Positions 1 through 6,625 of a stretch of DNA of 10,902 bases are shown in pieces. Origin of the DNA: an uncultured Candidatus Udaeobacter sp. (GTDB taxonomy: Bacteria; Verrucomicrobiota; Verrucomicrobiia; Chthoniobacterales; UBA10450). Both the position numbers and the translations under genes were made by a program. Under the pieces are notes generated by a model, which was not told the origin of the DNA, did not search any database, and was given only the letters and a program-made list of their open reading frames with translations. The stretch lies in assembly GCA_955652245.1 (NCBI GenBank), contig CATPAV010000038.1:1-10902 (forward strand), read 5' to 3'. Each line of letters begins with the position of its first letter. Within the stretch, counting starts at the first letter, position 1.

Positions 1-491
1 AAATCTTGATCGCTGTGCGATTGCATGGACGATTTCACCTCGTTTTGTGTCGCTTCCAATTCTTCCTGCAACGTGTCCCATTCGTTATTCTCGGCAAATT
101 CGTTGATGCTATTGCCGCGACTGAGGAGGTTCTTACTTACTCCCAGCGCTTTCGAGAGCTTGATGATGTCTGACCCGATGTTTTTGACCTGCTGGCTGTC
201 TTTGGCTTCGACGGCGATAAAACCATCGGCAATCAAGCCGCCGAGATTGAGTGCGATTTGCGCGCGATCGCGATACGTCATCGGCATCGGGCCGCGATAC
301 TGGCCTGACCAATTTGTTTTACCTGGCTTCTCGAGTGCCGCGAAAAGTTCGCCCGACGTCGGAATGCTGATCGAATCGCTTCTGACTGCCTGGGCCAGTT
401 GATCGGCGGGCAGGCGTCCGGTCTCCGCTCCGGCAGCTGCAAAAATGGCGCCCATCAAGCCGATCGCACCGAATCTCGTCAAACAAATCAT
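1..491 (-). CDS. Unrecognised exported protein, 5' part only (runs off left edge)
   Basis: An open frame on the minus strand starts at an ATG (491-489) and stays open for 163 codons to the window edge, so the C-terminus is missing. The N-terminus (MICLTRFGAIGLMGAIFAAAGA, then ETG) looks like a Sec signal peptide: one Arg, a hydrophobic stretch, and a likely signal peptidase I site after residue 22 (AGA before E). The mature part is soluble-looking, with a Gly/Pro/Tyr-rich stretch (WSGQYRGPMPMTYRDRA, about residues 56-72). A helical region follows, ending in a Glu/Gln-rich, coiled-coil-like segment (about residues 133-163). An AGGA sequence lies 11 nt upstream of the ATG (minus strand), a plausible though distant ribosome site. 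I do not recognise the family; a periplasmic or secreted location is inferred only from the signal peptide. The gene is divergent from enolase. The plus-strand frame opposite it (25-402) is an antisense shadow. Confidence 0.72.
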   Translation of the reverse strand, partial: MICLTRFGAIGLMGAIFAAAGAETGRLPADQLAQAVRSDSISIPTSGELFAALEKPGKTNWSGQYRGPMPMTYRDRAQIALNLGGLIADGFIAVEAKDSQQVKNIGSDIIKLSKALGVSKNLLSRGNSINEFAENNEWDTLQEELEATQNEVKSSMQSHSDQD

Positions 492-596
492 TAGTAGACT
501 ATTCCTATTCGCACCTGGAGGAAATTACCAGCCGGGAAGTCGGTCGCAAGAGAGAACCTCAACAGGCGTCGGCTGTTCATCGGCGACGAAGCTTAG

Positions 597-625
597 TTGA
601 ACAGTGCGCTGCCCGCGCGCATAAT
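597..625 (+). promoter_or_regulatory. Predicted sigma70-type promoter of eno
   Basis: TTGAAC (597-602; 4 of 6 to the consensus -35) and CATAAT (620-625; 5 of 6 to the -10) are separated by exactly 17 bp. Transcription would start near 632, giving a 5' leader of about 26 nt before the eno ATG. The -10 overlaps a perfect inverted repeat, AATTGC (623-628), spacer CGC, GCAATT (632-637), which could be an operator or just a small hairpin at the mRNA 5' end. Confidence 0.5.
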
Positions 626-657
626 TGCCGCGCAATTCCTCTGCCTCGGGATTTTAG

Positions 658-1941
658 ATGTCAAAGACTTCGATTCGCAACATTATCGGTCGCGAAATTC
701 TTGATTCGCGTGGCAATCCGACGATTGAAGTCGATGTGCGCGTTGAAGGAGGCGCGCTTGGCCGGGCGGCGATTCCGAGCGGGGCGAGCACCGGTGAGCA
801 TGAAGCATGGGAATTGCGCGACGGCGACAAGAGCCGGTTCAGCGGCAAAGGGGTGAAGAAAGCTGTCGCCAATGTTAACGACAAGATCGCGCCGGCCCTC
901 AAAGGATGGGATGCACGCGAGCAAATAAAGATCGACAACCGGCTGATCGAGCTCGACGGCACGGCGAACAAGAAAAACCTTGGCGCAAACGCACTGCTCG
1001 GTGTTTCGCTCGCGGTCGCGCACGTGGCGGCTGTCGCGGAAAATGTTTCGCTGTTTCGTTATCTCGGCGGAGTTGAGGCAAGAGTTTTGCCAGTTCCGAT
1101 GATGAACATTTTGAATGGCGGCGCACACTCTGACGCGCCGATCGATTTTCAGGAATTCATGATTGTGCCGCGCGGGGCGCCTGCATTTTCAGAAGCGCTG
1201 CGTTACGGTGCGGAGGTTTTTCATTCGCTCAAATCCGTGTTGAGAGATCGACATCTTTCCACGGCGATCGGTGATGAAGGTGGATTCGCGCCGCGACTCG
1301 ATTCCGCCAAGGACGCATTGGAGTCGATTATGACTGCCATTGAAAAAGCCGGCTACAAACCGGGCGAACAAATTTTTATCGCACTCGATCCCGCCGCATC
1401 CGAGTTTTACGACGCTGAAAGCAACGTTTACGTCTTTGCGAAATCGGATGGTTCAAAGAAGACGGTCGAAGAGCTGATTGATTACTATGTGGATCTTTGC
1501 GCCCGATTTCCGATCATCTCGATCGAGGATGGCTGTGCCGAAAATGATTGGGACGGCTGGAAAAAGTTGACCGCCCGCCTCGGGGACAAGATTCAATTGG
1601 TTGGCGATGACGTTTTTGTCACGAATGTCGAATTTCTGCGCAAGGGAATTGTCGAGCATGTGGCGAATTCGATTTTGATTAAAGTGAATCAGATCGGCAC
1701 GCTCACAGAAACCCTGGCAACGATTGATCTGGCAAAGGAAAATAATTACGGCGTGGTGATCAGCCATCGCTCCGGGGAGACCGAGGATACAACAATCGCC
1801 GACATCGCAGTTGCGACTAACGCCGGTCAAATCAAAACTGGCTCTCTTTGCCGGACCGATCGCGTCGCGAAATACAATCAGCTTCTCCGAATCGAGCAGG
1901 AACTTGGTGACAAAGCCGTGTACGGCGTTAAGATGCGTTGA
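658..1941 (+). CDS. eno: Enolase (phosphopyruvate hydratase)
   Basis: This is the cytoplasmic glycolytic enzyme that interconverts 2-phosphoglycerate and phosphoenolpyruvate. It has 427 residues, the usual length for bacterial enolase, and all signature blocks are present: SGASTGEHEA (41-50), NGGAH (153-157), QEFM (165-168), GDEGGFAP (205-212), the metal-binding Asp244, Glu290 and Asp317, LIKVNQIGTLTE (340-351) and SHRSGETEDTTIADIAVA (369-386). By family knowledge Glu207 is the proton donor and Lys342 the catalytic base; both are present, so the enzyme should be active. The ATG at 658 gives the standard N-terminus (SKTSIRNIIGREILDSRGNP). The ribosome site is poor: only a GGGA about 6-9 nt upstream. 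ftsB begins at the next base after the stop, so the two genes are probably co-transcribed, as in many bacteria with the eno-ftsB order. Confidence 0.98.
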   Translation: MSKTSIRNIIGREILDSRGNPTIEVDVRVEGGALGRAAIPSGASTGEHEAWELRDGDKSRFSGKGVKKAVANVNDKIAPALKGWDAREQIKIDNRLIELDGTANKKNLGANALLGVSLAVAHVAAVAENVSLFRYLGGVEARVLPVPMMNILNGGAHSDAPIDFQEFMIVPRGAPAFSEALRYGAEVFHSLKSVLRDRHLSTAIGDEGGFAPRLDSAKDALESIMTAIEKAGYKPGEQIFIALDPAASEFYDAESNVYVFAKSDGSKKTVEELIDYYVDLCARFPIISIEDGCAENDWDGWKKLTARLGDKIQLVGDDVFVTNVEFLRKGIVEHVANSILIKVNQIGTLTETLATIDLAKENNYGVVISHRSGETEDTTIADIAVATNAGQIKTGSLCRTDRVAKYNQLLRIEQELGDKAVYGVKMR

Positions 1942-2307
1942 GTGGATCAGACCTACGGCGACTTCCGTGCGCGTCGCGAAGCCACAGTTTGGCAGCGACT
2001 TAACCGAATCCTTCGCGTCCTGCTCGTCCTCACAGTCTGGCTGGTGATTGTTAGCTTGTTCGTTCCGCCTTACAAAAGACTGATGCAGAGCAGGGCCGAG
2101 ATCGATGACCTGCAAGCGCACGTAAACGAGCAACAGAGTTTGCTCGCGCGCCAGACACGCGAGGTCAATTTGCTCAAAACCGACGTGACCTATCTGGAAA
2201 CGATTGCGCGCGATCGTCTCGATCTCATGAAGGAGGGCGAAACGATTTTTCGTCTTGAACCAGCGCGCGCTGTAAAATCAAGAGCCGGCGATTCCGCGCG
2301 ACGCTAG
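1942..2307 (+). CDS. ftsB: Septum formation initiator, FtsB/DivIC family
   Basis: This 121-residue protein is predicted to be a bitopic inner-membrane component of the divisome (the FtsB-FtsL-FtsQ type complex) that helps switch on septal wall synthesis. It has a basic cytoplasmic N-terminus, one membrane segment (about residues 24-41), then a periplasmic coiled coil (about 46-85, with heptad-spaced L/V/I). The DivIC-type signature YLETIARDRLDLMKEGE follows (84-100) and the C-terminus is basic. Translation starts at a GTG (1942-1944) directly abutting the enolase TGA; no ATG in this frame would keep the membrane segment. The usual Shine-Dalgarno is not obvious, so translational coupling to eno is likely. 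Assignment rests on topology, signature and neighbourhood. The exact symbol (ftsB or divIC) is by family analogy, as these short proteins diverge strongly. Confidence 0.88.
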   Translation: MDQTYGDFRARREATVWQRLNRILRVLLVLTVWLVIVSLFVPPYKRLMQSRAEIDDLQAHVNEQQSLLARQTREVNLLKTDVTYLETIARDRLDLMKEGETIFRLEPARAVKSRAGDSARR

Positions 2308-2375
2308 GGTGGTTACCTGAACCTCCCCGGTTGCTGCATGGCAACATGGGTGAAGGCGATTGAGGTCAATCGTCC
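2308..2375 (+). repeat. Two-part structured repeat, copy A (ftsB-prfB gap)
   Basis: This element begins at the base after the ftsB stop. It consists of GGTGGTTACCTGAACC (2308-2323), a 28-nt variable middle containing its own hairpin (GTTGC...GCAAC), and a hairpin block at 2352-2372 containing GGCGATTGAGGTCAATCG. The same two blocks recur on the same strand at 6626-6686: the first matches at 15 of 16 positions and the second at 21 of 21. The right block can fold as GGCGATT, loop GAGGTC, AATCGYC; the C/T difference between copies keeps pairing (G-C or G-U). It could be a dispersed repeat, a terminator or an mRNA leader structure. Confidence 0.6.
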
Positions 2376-2381
2376 CCAGCT

Positions 2382-2395
2382 TTGCGTCTTCGCAA
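2382..2395 (+). other. Small hairpin in the prfB leader
   Basis: TTGCG (2382-2386), loop TCTT, CGCAA (2391-2395) forms a perfect 5-bp stem 20 nt before the prfB ATG. No run of T follows, so it is not a convincing terminator. It may simply structure the leader between the two-part repeat and the start codon. Confidence 0.3.
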
Positions 2396-2415
2396 TACGG
2401 GCGCTATCGTGTCGA

Positions 2416-3550
2416 ATGGCCGGCGAAGTCCAACCGATCGATACTCAAGATTTGAAATCGCGTGTGCGCGAGTTGGGGAGGTTTCTTTGACGTCGAAAAG
2501 CTCCAAAAAAACCTAGTCGTGATCGAGGGGCGTATGGCCGCTCCCGATTTCTGGTCGAACCGCGAGCGCGCTCAGAATGACGTCGAGGAAGTCTCACGAT
2601 TGCGTTCGCTCATCAATCCGTTTCGCGAGTTGGAACGGGAAATTGACGACTTTGATGCATTGCGGGAATTAGCGGCGGAAGAAAAAGATGCGACTGCGCA
2701 CACCCAGGCAGAGAAGGAGGTTGCGACCGAACACGCCCGATTGATTCACAGGCTTGAGGAATTCGAGCTGCGCCAGTTTTTTTCCGGCGAAAATGATCGG
2801 GCCAATGCCTTTCTCACGATTCACTCCGGCGCGGGCGGCACCGAATCCTGCGATTGGGCCGATATGTTGCTGCGAATGTATCAGCGTTGGATCGAACGGA
2901 ACGGATTCAAATCACAAACTGTCGACATCCAGCAAGGCGAAGAAGTTGGTGTTAAATCAGTGACGCTGCTGGTGAGCGGCGAGTACGCTTACGGACATCT
3001 TCAGACCGAGCGGGGCGTGCATCGGCTCGTGCGGATTTCGCCCTTCGATGCAAACAAACGTCGTCACACTTCCTTCGCCAGCGTCGATGTTGTCCCGGAG
3101 ATCGCCGATTCCGCGCCAATTGAAATCAATCCCGTTGATCTGGAGATCGACACTTTCCGCAGCGGCGGCAAAGGCGGCCAAAACGTGAACAAAGTGGAAA
3201 CCGCCGTGCGGATTCTGCACAAGCCAAGCGGAATCGTGGTTGCCTGTCAGGCGGAACGCAGCCAGGGACGCAACCGCGAGCTCGCGCTCAAGATGTTGAA
3301 AGCGAAGCTTTACGAGATTGAGCAGGACAAGAAACGCGCCGAGATCGATCGACAATATGGAGAAAAAGGCGACATCGCGTGGGGCAGCCAAATTCGGTCG
3401 TATGTTTTCCAGCCCTACCAAATGGTGAAAGATCACCGAACCGGGGCAGAAACCAGCAACGTGCAGGATGTTATGGACGGCAACATCGACATGTTTATCC
3501 AGGCAAAGTTGCGCGGAGAGAAGAACACGAAAGGCGAATCGGAGTTGTAG
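2416..3550 (+). CDS. prfB: Peptide chain release factor 2, made by +1 programmed frameshift
   Basis: RF2 reads UGA and UAA stop codons and triggers peptide release at the ribosome. The 24-codon first frame starts at the ATG at 2416 (MAGEVQPIDTQDLKSRVREL, then GRFL) and meets TGA at 2488-2490. The ribosome must slip +1 on CTT to continue with DVEKLQKNL. The joined product is 377 residues, close to the usual RF2 size plus a short C-terminal tail. The stop-recognition tripeptide SPF (about 208-210) identifies RF2 rather than RF1. The catalytic GGQ lies at about 253-255 within RSGGKGGQNVNKVETAVR, and DHRTG at about 339-343. A GTG at 2462 lies in the second frame but would replace the conserved N-terminus with MCASWGGFF, so it is not the start. 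No clear Shine-Dalgarno precedes the ATG. The frameshift gives autoregulation: scarce RF2 means more slippage and more RF2. Confidence 0.95.
2475..2491 (+). promoter_or_regulatory. prfB +1 programmed frameshift site
   Basis: GGGGAGG (2475-2481) acts as an internal Shine-Dalgarno-like sequence. TTT follows, then the slippery CTT TGA C (2485-2491), with TGA as codon 25 of the first frame. The 3-nt spacing between the purine block and CTT and the C after TGA match the well-known E. coli prfB signal (AGGGGG TAT CTT TGA C). Skipping T2488 joins the two frames. Confidence 0.93.
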
Positions 3551-3570
3551 AGGCGCTTATGCCAGCGCCT
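3551..3570 (+). terminator. GTAG-type hairpin after prfB (possible bidirectional terminator)
   Basis: AGGCGCT (3551-3557), loop TATGCC, AGCGCCT (3564-3570) is a perfect 7-bp stem directly after the prfB stop; the TAG stop is itself the last three bases of a GTAG. It lies between convergent genes (prfB plus, SprT-like minus). AATCTTT follows rather than a clean T run, so rho-independent termination is only possible. It is related to the hairpins at 10331-10356 and 5371-5393. Confidence 0.5.
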
Positions 3571-3603
3571 AATCTTTAGCTTCGGCGTTTGACACAAATG
3601 CCA

Positions 3604-4170
3604 CTACGATGCTGCCGTCACAAGTTGCAATCGGAAACGCGCGTTAAATTCGCCGCCGTTATGCGCGCGGCAGCATCTCAGACATGCGACCGCGCGCCGG
3701 ATCCGGCGCACCCGTGGAAACTCGCGCGCACAACTCGGACATTTATAGATAAACCGCCGGGTGCGTTCGCTGATTAGGAACGGCAGATTGTGACAACGGA
3801 CTTCGTCGCCGATCCCGAGATCACAGCAAGCATCACGCCACTCTGGGCCATGCGGTGAGACGCGGCGGCGACCAGCACGAAATTGCGCGAGAAGATGGGC
3901 GAGTTCGTGGCGCAGCGTGCGATCAATTTCGGACTCGTCGTAATCGCATAATCGCGGATTTAGCGAAATCAATTTCTCGCGAAAATCAGCGCGGCCCGCG
4001 GCAGTTTGCAGGCGCGAATTCCATTCGACACGAACCAGGCGGGCGAGCCGTGCCAGGCCAAGGCTGTGCAAGATTTCACGCGTTTTTAATTCAAGATCGA
4101 CATCTCGTCCCGCGCGTTGATCAATTGTCGATCTTTCGAAGGTGAATTCGAGCTGCTTAAGCAACAGCAT
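3604..4170 (-). CDS. SprT-like zinc metalloprotein (Spartan-type protease domain)
   Basis: From the ATG at 4170-4168 the product has 188 residues. It carries HELAH (88-92; zinc ligands His88 and His92, catalytic Glu89), with a third His in SPHGPEW (His107). A C-terminal zinc-ribbon-like pair follows: CPSC (144-147) and CLRCC (163-167). This layout is that of the SprT/Spartan domain family; family members are linked to proteolysis of DNA-protein crosslinks, but the substrate here is inference. A longer frame back to 4248 would overlap the desulfurase by 92 nt, so the ATG at 4170, overlapping its stop by 14 nt and suggesting translational coupling, is preferred. The N-terminus contains KQLEFTF, faintly like a sliding-clamp-binding motif. 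It converges on prfB. Family assignment is good; role unproven. Confidence 0.85.
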   Translation of the reverse strand: MLLLKQLEFTFERSTIDQRAGRDVDLELKTREILHSLGLARLARLVRVEWNSRLQTAAGRADFREKLISLNPRLCDYDESEIDRTLRHELAHLLAQFRAGRRRVSPHGPEWRDACCDLGIGDEVRCHNLPFLISERTRRFIYKCPSCAREFPRVRRIRRAVACLRCCRAHNGGEFNARFRLQLVTAAS

Positions 4171-5320
4171 ACGCGTCGCTCTTGGTCTTCGTCTTTGCGA
4201 GTCGTTCAAAAATGCGCGCGATAGCGTCCGCGGCGCGCTCGATTTCATCCGCGGTAGTTTGTTTGCCTAACGAGAAACGAACTGCCGAGCTGGCCTGTTC
4301 CATTGACAATCCCATCGCCTGCAAAACGTGAGACGCCACAACCGATCCAACCATGCAGGCCGAACCGCTCGATGCGCAAACGCCTTCCAAATCCAGCGCC
4401 ATTAGCAGCGTCTCTGAATCGAACCCGGGAAAACTCACATTCAGCGTGTTTGCAAGCCGGCGCACTGAGTCGCCGTTTTGCTGCGCCCCAGGAAAAATTT
4501 GAGTAATGCACGTCCATAATTTGTCGCGCAACGCTTTTTCTCGCTCTCGCTCTTTCTCTTGTTCTTTGAGCGCAAAATCCGTGGCCGCCGCCATCCCCGC
4601 TATTGCAGCAACGTTTTCCGTCCCTGGCCGCCGCTGATTTTCGTGCGCACCGCCGAACATGAGCGGCTGAATCGACAAACCGCTCCTCAAAAAAAGCACG
4701 CCAGCACCTTTTGGACCGTAAAATTTGTGCGCGGCGAAACTGGCGGCATCGACCAGCGACAGGTCGATCTCGATTTTGCCAAATGATTGCACCATGTCGC
4801 TGTGCAGCAGGACGCCTCGGTCGCGACAAATCTGCGAGATATCGCGCATCGGCTGAATTACGCCGGTCTCATTGTTGGCCGTCATGATCGAGACCAGCCT
4901 CGTCCCAGGCCGGATCGCGCTGGCGAGTTGGTCAAGATCGGCAATTCCATCTCGCGACATATTGAGCCAGGTCACCTCAAAGTTTTCGCGCTTTTCCAAA
5001 TACTCGAGCGCGTTCAATACCGCATGGTGCTCGGCTTTATTCGAGATGACGTGGCCGCCGCGCGAAACGGGACATCTGGCAAGGCCGAGCACGGCGAGAT
5101 TGCATGACTCCGTTCCGCCACTCATGAAAACTAACTCGTGCGGTTTGGCGTGGAGAAGCGCGGCAAGCTTGTCGCGCGCGTCATCGATCGCTGCGCGCGC
5201 CTTACGGCCGGCCGCATGCACGCTCGACGGATTTCCAAAATATCGATCGAGGTACGGCAGCATCGTTTCACGCGCTTCATCGCAAAGCGGCGTAGTCGCG
5301 TTGTAATCGAGATAAATCAT
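4157..5320 (-). CDS. Cysteine desulfurase, NifS/IscS type (class V PLP enzyme)
   Basis: This 387-residue cytoplasmic enzyme should remove sulfur from L-cysteine as an enzyme-bound persulfide for Fe-S cluster assembly or tRNA thiolation. The N-terminus MIYLDYNATTP is typical. Further motifs are SGGTESCNLAV (67-77), KAEHHAVL (95-102), ANNETGVIQP (148-157), HSDMVQSFGK (173-182), the PLP lysine Lys199 in AAHKFYGPKGAG, RRPGTEN (230-236), and the catalytic Cys322 in SSGSACMVGS. The active-site loop fits group I (NifS/IscS) rather than SufS. An acidic/basic charged helix (about 252-267, KEQEKEREREK) is a mild oddity. No iscU, iscR or mnmA lies in the window, so iscS versus nifS cannot be decided. 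It is followed by the overlapping SprT-like gene. AAGAGG lies only 2 nt before the ATG, unusually close for a ribosome site. Confidence 0.95.
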   Translation of the reverse strand: MIYLDYNATTPLCDEARETMLPYLDRYFGNPSSVHAAGRKARAAIDDARDKLAALLHAKPHELVFMSGGTESCNLAVLGLARCPVSRGGHVISNKAEHHAVLNALEYLEKRENFEVTWLNMSRDGIADLDQLASAIRPGTRLVSIMTANNETGVIQPMRDISQICRDRGVLLHSDMVQSFGKIEIDLSLVDAASFAAHKFYGPKGAGVLFLRSGLSIQPLMFGGAHENQRRPGTENVAAIAGMAAATDFALKEQEKEREREKALRDKLWTCITQIFPGAQQNGDSVRRLANTLNVSFPGFDSETLLMALDLEGVCASSGSACMVGSVVASHVLQAMGLSMEQASSAVRFSLGKQTTADEIERAADAIARIFERLAKTKTKSDAYAVA

Positions 5321-5370
5321 ATCCTCTTGCTCGTGCTCATGCTCGTAATCTTAGTCGAATCCGGGGAAAC

Positions 5371-5393
5371 GCTTCGCACACCGAAGCAGCTAC
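5371..5393 (-). terminator. GTAG-led hairpin upstream of the desulfurase gene
   Basis: On the minus strand GTAG (5393-5390) is followed by CT and then GCTTCG (5387-5382 as read on that strand), loop GTGTG, CGAAGC (5376-5371), a perfect 6-bp stem, and then GTTT. It resembles the hairpins after prfB and the PBP gene. A terminator or processing signal is possible; the T run is too short to be sure. Confidence 0.35.
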
Positions 5394-5424
5394 AGCAATC
5401 ATTGTCACCAATCTTGCACCCGGC

Positions 5425-5610
5425 TCAGTAGCGGAGCCATTCTTTTACGTCCACATGGAGTTCGATTTCTGCGAGCGTTTGCTCTTCGCGCCGAGAAAGT
5501 CTTGCGCATTCCCGAGCTAAGCGTGATTTTTTGCGCCTGATCGGTGCGCCCGGTTCGCCACGGCGAATCCGCCCGGTAGCGGATGGTCGCGCCCTACTAA
5601 TTTGCTCCAA
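5425..5610 (-). pseudogene. Possible remnant of a small antitoxin-like gene
   Basis: A 61-codon minus-strand frame begins only at a TTG and its first 23 codons run through GC-rich repeat sequence, so that part is probably not coding. The C-terminal part (KSRLARECARLSRREEQTLA, then EIELHVDVKEWLRY) is charged and helical and ends in an acidic-Trp-Tyr tail. This loosely recalls C-termini of small antitoxin-type proteins in related bacteria, from general impression only. No toxin gene is adjacent. It may be a decayed 3' gene fragment or a chance frame. Confidence 0.2.
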
Positions 5611-5640
5611 TGCTTGCGCCCAACGGTCGCGCGCTACCAG

Positions 5641-6567
5641 TCATCCCGTGAACCCATCGCGCTGCTCTGTGGTCCTACGCGGTTTCTTTGGCACGATGCG
5701 CAATTGTTTTTCCTCGTAGTAAACCAGCGAATCCGGGGGAACGCTTTGCACGAGAAAGACGTTGCCGCCGATAGTGCTGCGGGCGCCGATTACGGTTTTG
5801 CCGCCGAGTACGGTCGAGTTCGGATAAATCGTCACGTCGTCCTCCACTTTCGGGTGTCGTTTTCCGCCTTTTTTGATTTTGCCGTGCTCATCCTTTTGGA
5901 AGCTGCGCGCGCCAAGCGTGACGCCATGGTACAGCTTCACTCGCGACCCGATTTCGCAGGTTTCGCCAATGACAACTCCAGTGCCGTGATCGATGAAGAA
6001 ATGCGAGCCAATCTTTGCGCCCGGGTGAATATCGATCCCGGTTCGGCTGTGCGCCCACTCCGTCATGATGCGCGGAATCAATGGCAGCTGTTTTAAATAA
6101 AGCTCATGCGCCATTCGCTGGATGGCGATCGCTTCCAACGCGGGATAAGCCAGAATGATTTCCTCGTAGCTCTGCGCCGCTGGATCGCCCTCATAGGCGG
6201 CGTCGATGTCCTTCCAAAGCATCTTGCGAACCCGCGGCAGCTCCGCCGTGAAACAGCGCAGAATTTCATCCGCTCGTTTTTCCGTCGTTTCGTCTGGCGG
6301 AATTTTTCCCAAGCTTCGGCAAAATTCGTTTTTGAGTCGGGCTTGCAAATTTCTTATTCGAGTCCGAGTGGTCTTGGCCAAATCTTCAGAACTGACCAGT
6401 GCCTCGCTGCGAAAGCCAGGGAACATCAAGCTCATCAGATCGGCGCAAGCCGCCTCGATCGCCAGACGGGAGGGCAAAGTGGCGGCGGCGTCGAGATAAT
6501 TTATGCCGCCGGTTTCGCTGTAAGTCTGAAGCAATTCATCGACCGCGTCACGCGTCATCAAATCCAT
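5641..6567 (-). CDS. cysE: Serine O-acetyltransferase
   Basis: It transfers acetyl from acetyl-CoA to L-serine, giving O-acetylserine, the first committed step of cysteine synthesis in the cytoplasm. From the ATG at 6567 it has 308 residues. An alpha-helical N-terminal domain (about 1-170) precedes a left-handed beta-helix of hexapeptide repeats (about 178-275), containing DIHPGAKIG (179-187), DHGTGVVIGET (193-203, with the catalytic pair Asp193-His194), YHGVTLGA (213-220) and KRHPKVEDDVTIYPN (236-250). The loop RSFQKDEHGKIKKGG is typical of the EpsC/SrpH-like branch. GTG (6570), ATG (6567) and ATG (6558) are all possible starts; no Shine-Dalgarno decides, but the -10-like box 7 nt before 6567 favours that one. 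The C-terminus (IVPKKPRRTTEQRDGFTG) is basic and poorly conserved. Its product feeds cysteine to the desulfurase downstream. Confidence 0.95.
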   Translation of the reverse strand: MDLMTRDAVDELLQTYSETGGINYLDAAATLPSRLAIEAACADLMSLMFPGFRSEALVSSEDLAKTTRTRIRNLQARLKNEFCRSLGKIPPDETTEKRADEILRCFTAELPRVRKMLWKDIDAAYEGDPAAQSYEEIILAYPALEAIAIQRMAHELYLKQLPLIPRIMTEWAHSRTGIDIHPGAKIGSHFFIDHGTGVVIGETCEIGSRVKLYHGVTLGARSFQKDEHGKIKKGGKRHPKVEDDVTIYPNSTVLGGKTVIGARSTIGGNVFLVQSVPPDSLVYYEEKQLRIVPKKPRRTTEQRDGFTG

Positions 6568-6574
6568 CACAGCA

Positions 6575-6601
6575 ATTATGCGGCGGGTTTTTATCGAACA
6601 A
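6575..6601 (-). promoter_or_regulatory. Candidate cysE promoter (possibly leaderless mRNA)
   Basis: On the minus strand, CATAAT (6580-6575) is 5 of 6 to the -10 consensus. TTGTTC (6601-6596) lies upstream with a short 15-bp spacer. The -10 ends 7 nt before the cysE ATG at 6567, so transcription would begin at or next to the start codon. Confidence 0.35.
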
Positions 6602-6625
6602 AAGAGAAACTATGCTTAGCGCGGT

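Larger units (their letters stand above)
5321..5640. other. 320-bp repeat-rich intergenic region between cysE and the desulfurase
   Basis: On the minus strand, in order after cysE, it holds several elements. GTAGCGCGCGACC (5637-5625) lies 3 nt after the cysE stop. A related GTAGGGCGCGACC (5597-5585) follows. A GC-rich patch with the hairpin TTCGCC-GT-GGCGAA comes next, then a possible gene remnant (5425-5610) and a GTAG-led hairpin (5393-5371). Finally there are four imperfect hexamers (GAGCAT GAGCAC GAGCAA GAGGAT, 5344-5321) touching the desulfurase ATG. No convincing intact gene or strong promoter is visible. Confidence 0.5.

Noticed and set aside
25..402. Plus-strand 125-codon frame at the left end
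   Set aside because: Composition is Ser/Leu-rich without a domain, and the opposite strand carries a better frame with a signal peptide and ribosome-site-like sequence.
1453..2133. Long minus-strand frame (226 codons) opposite eno and ftsB
   Set aside because: It lies wholly antisense to two well-identified genes, crosses their junction and shows no recognisable domain.
2305..2320. AGGGTGGTTACC resembling the T-box antiterminator bulge AGGGTGGNACCGCG
   Set aside because: No specifier stem or terminator is visible, the second copy of the element reads GGTGGTCACC without the AGGG context, and the downstream gene is prfB, not an aminoacyl-tRNA synthetase or amino acid gene.
4157..4248. Longer SprT-like start at 4248 with 26 extra residues
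   Set aside because: It would overlap the desulfurase C-terminus by 92 nt and adds an Arg-rich stretch that looks like an out-of-frame translation of that gene; the ATG at 4170 is sufficient.
4245..4829. Minus-strand 194-codon Arg/Ala-rich frame in the desulfurase gene
   Set aside because: Same-strand frame-shadow of the conserved desulfurase coding sequence; extremely Arg-rich low-complexity translation.
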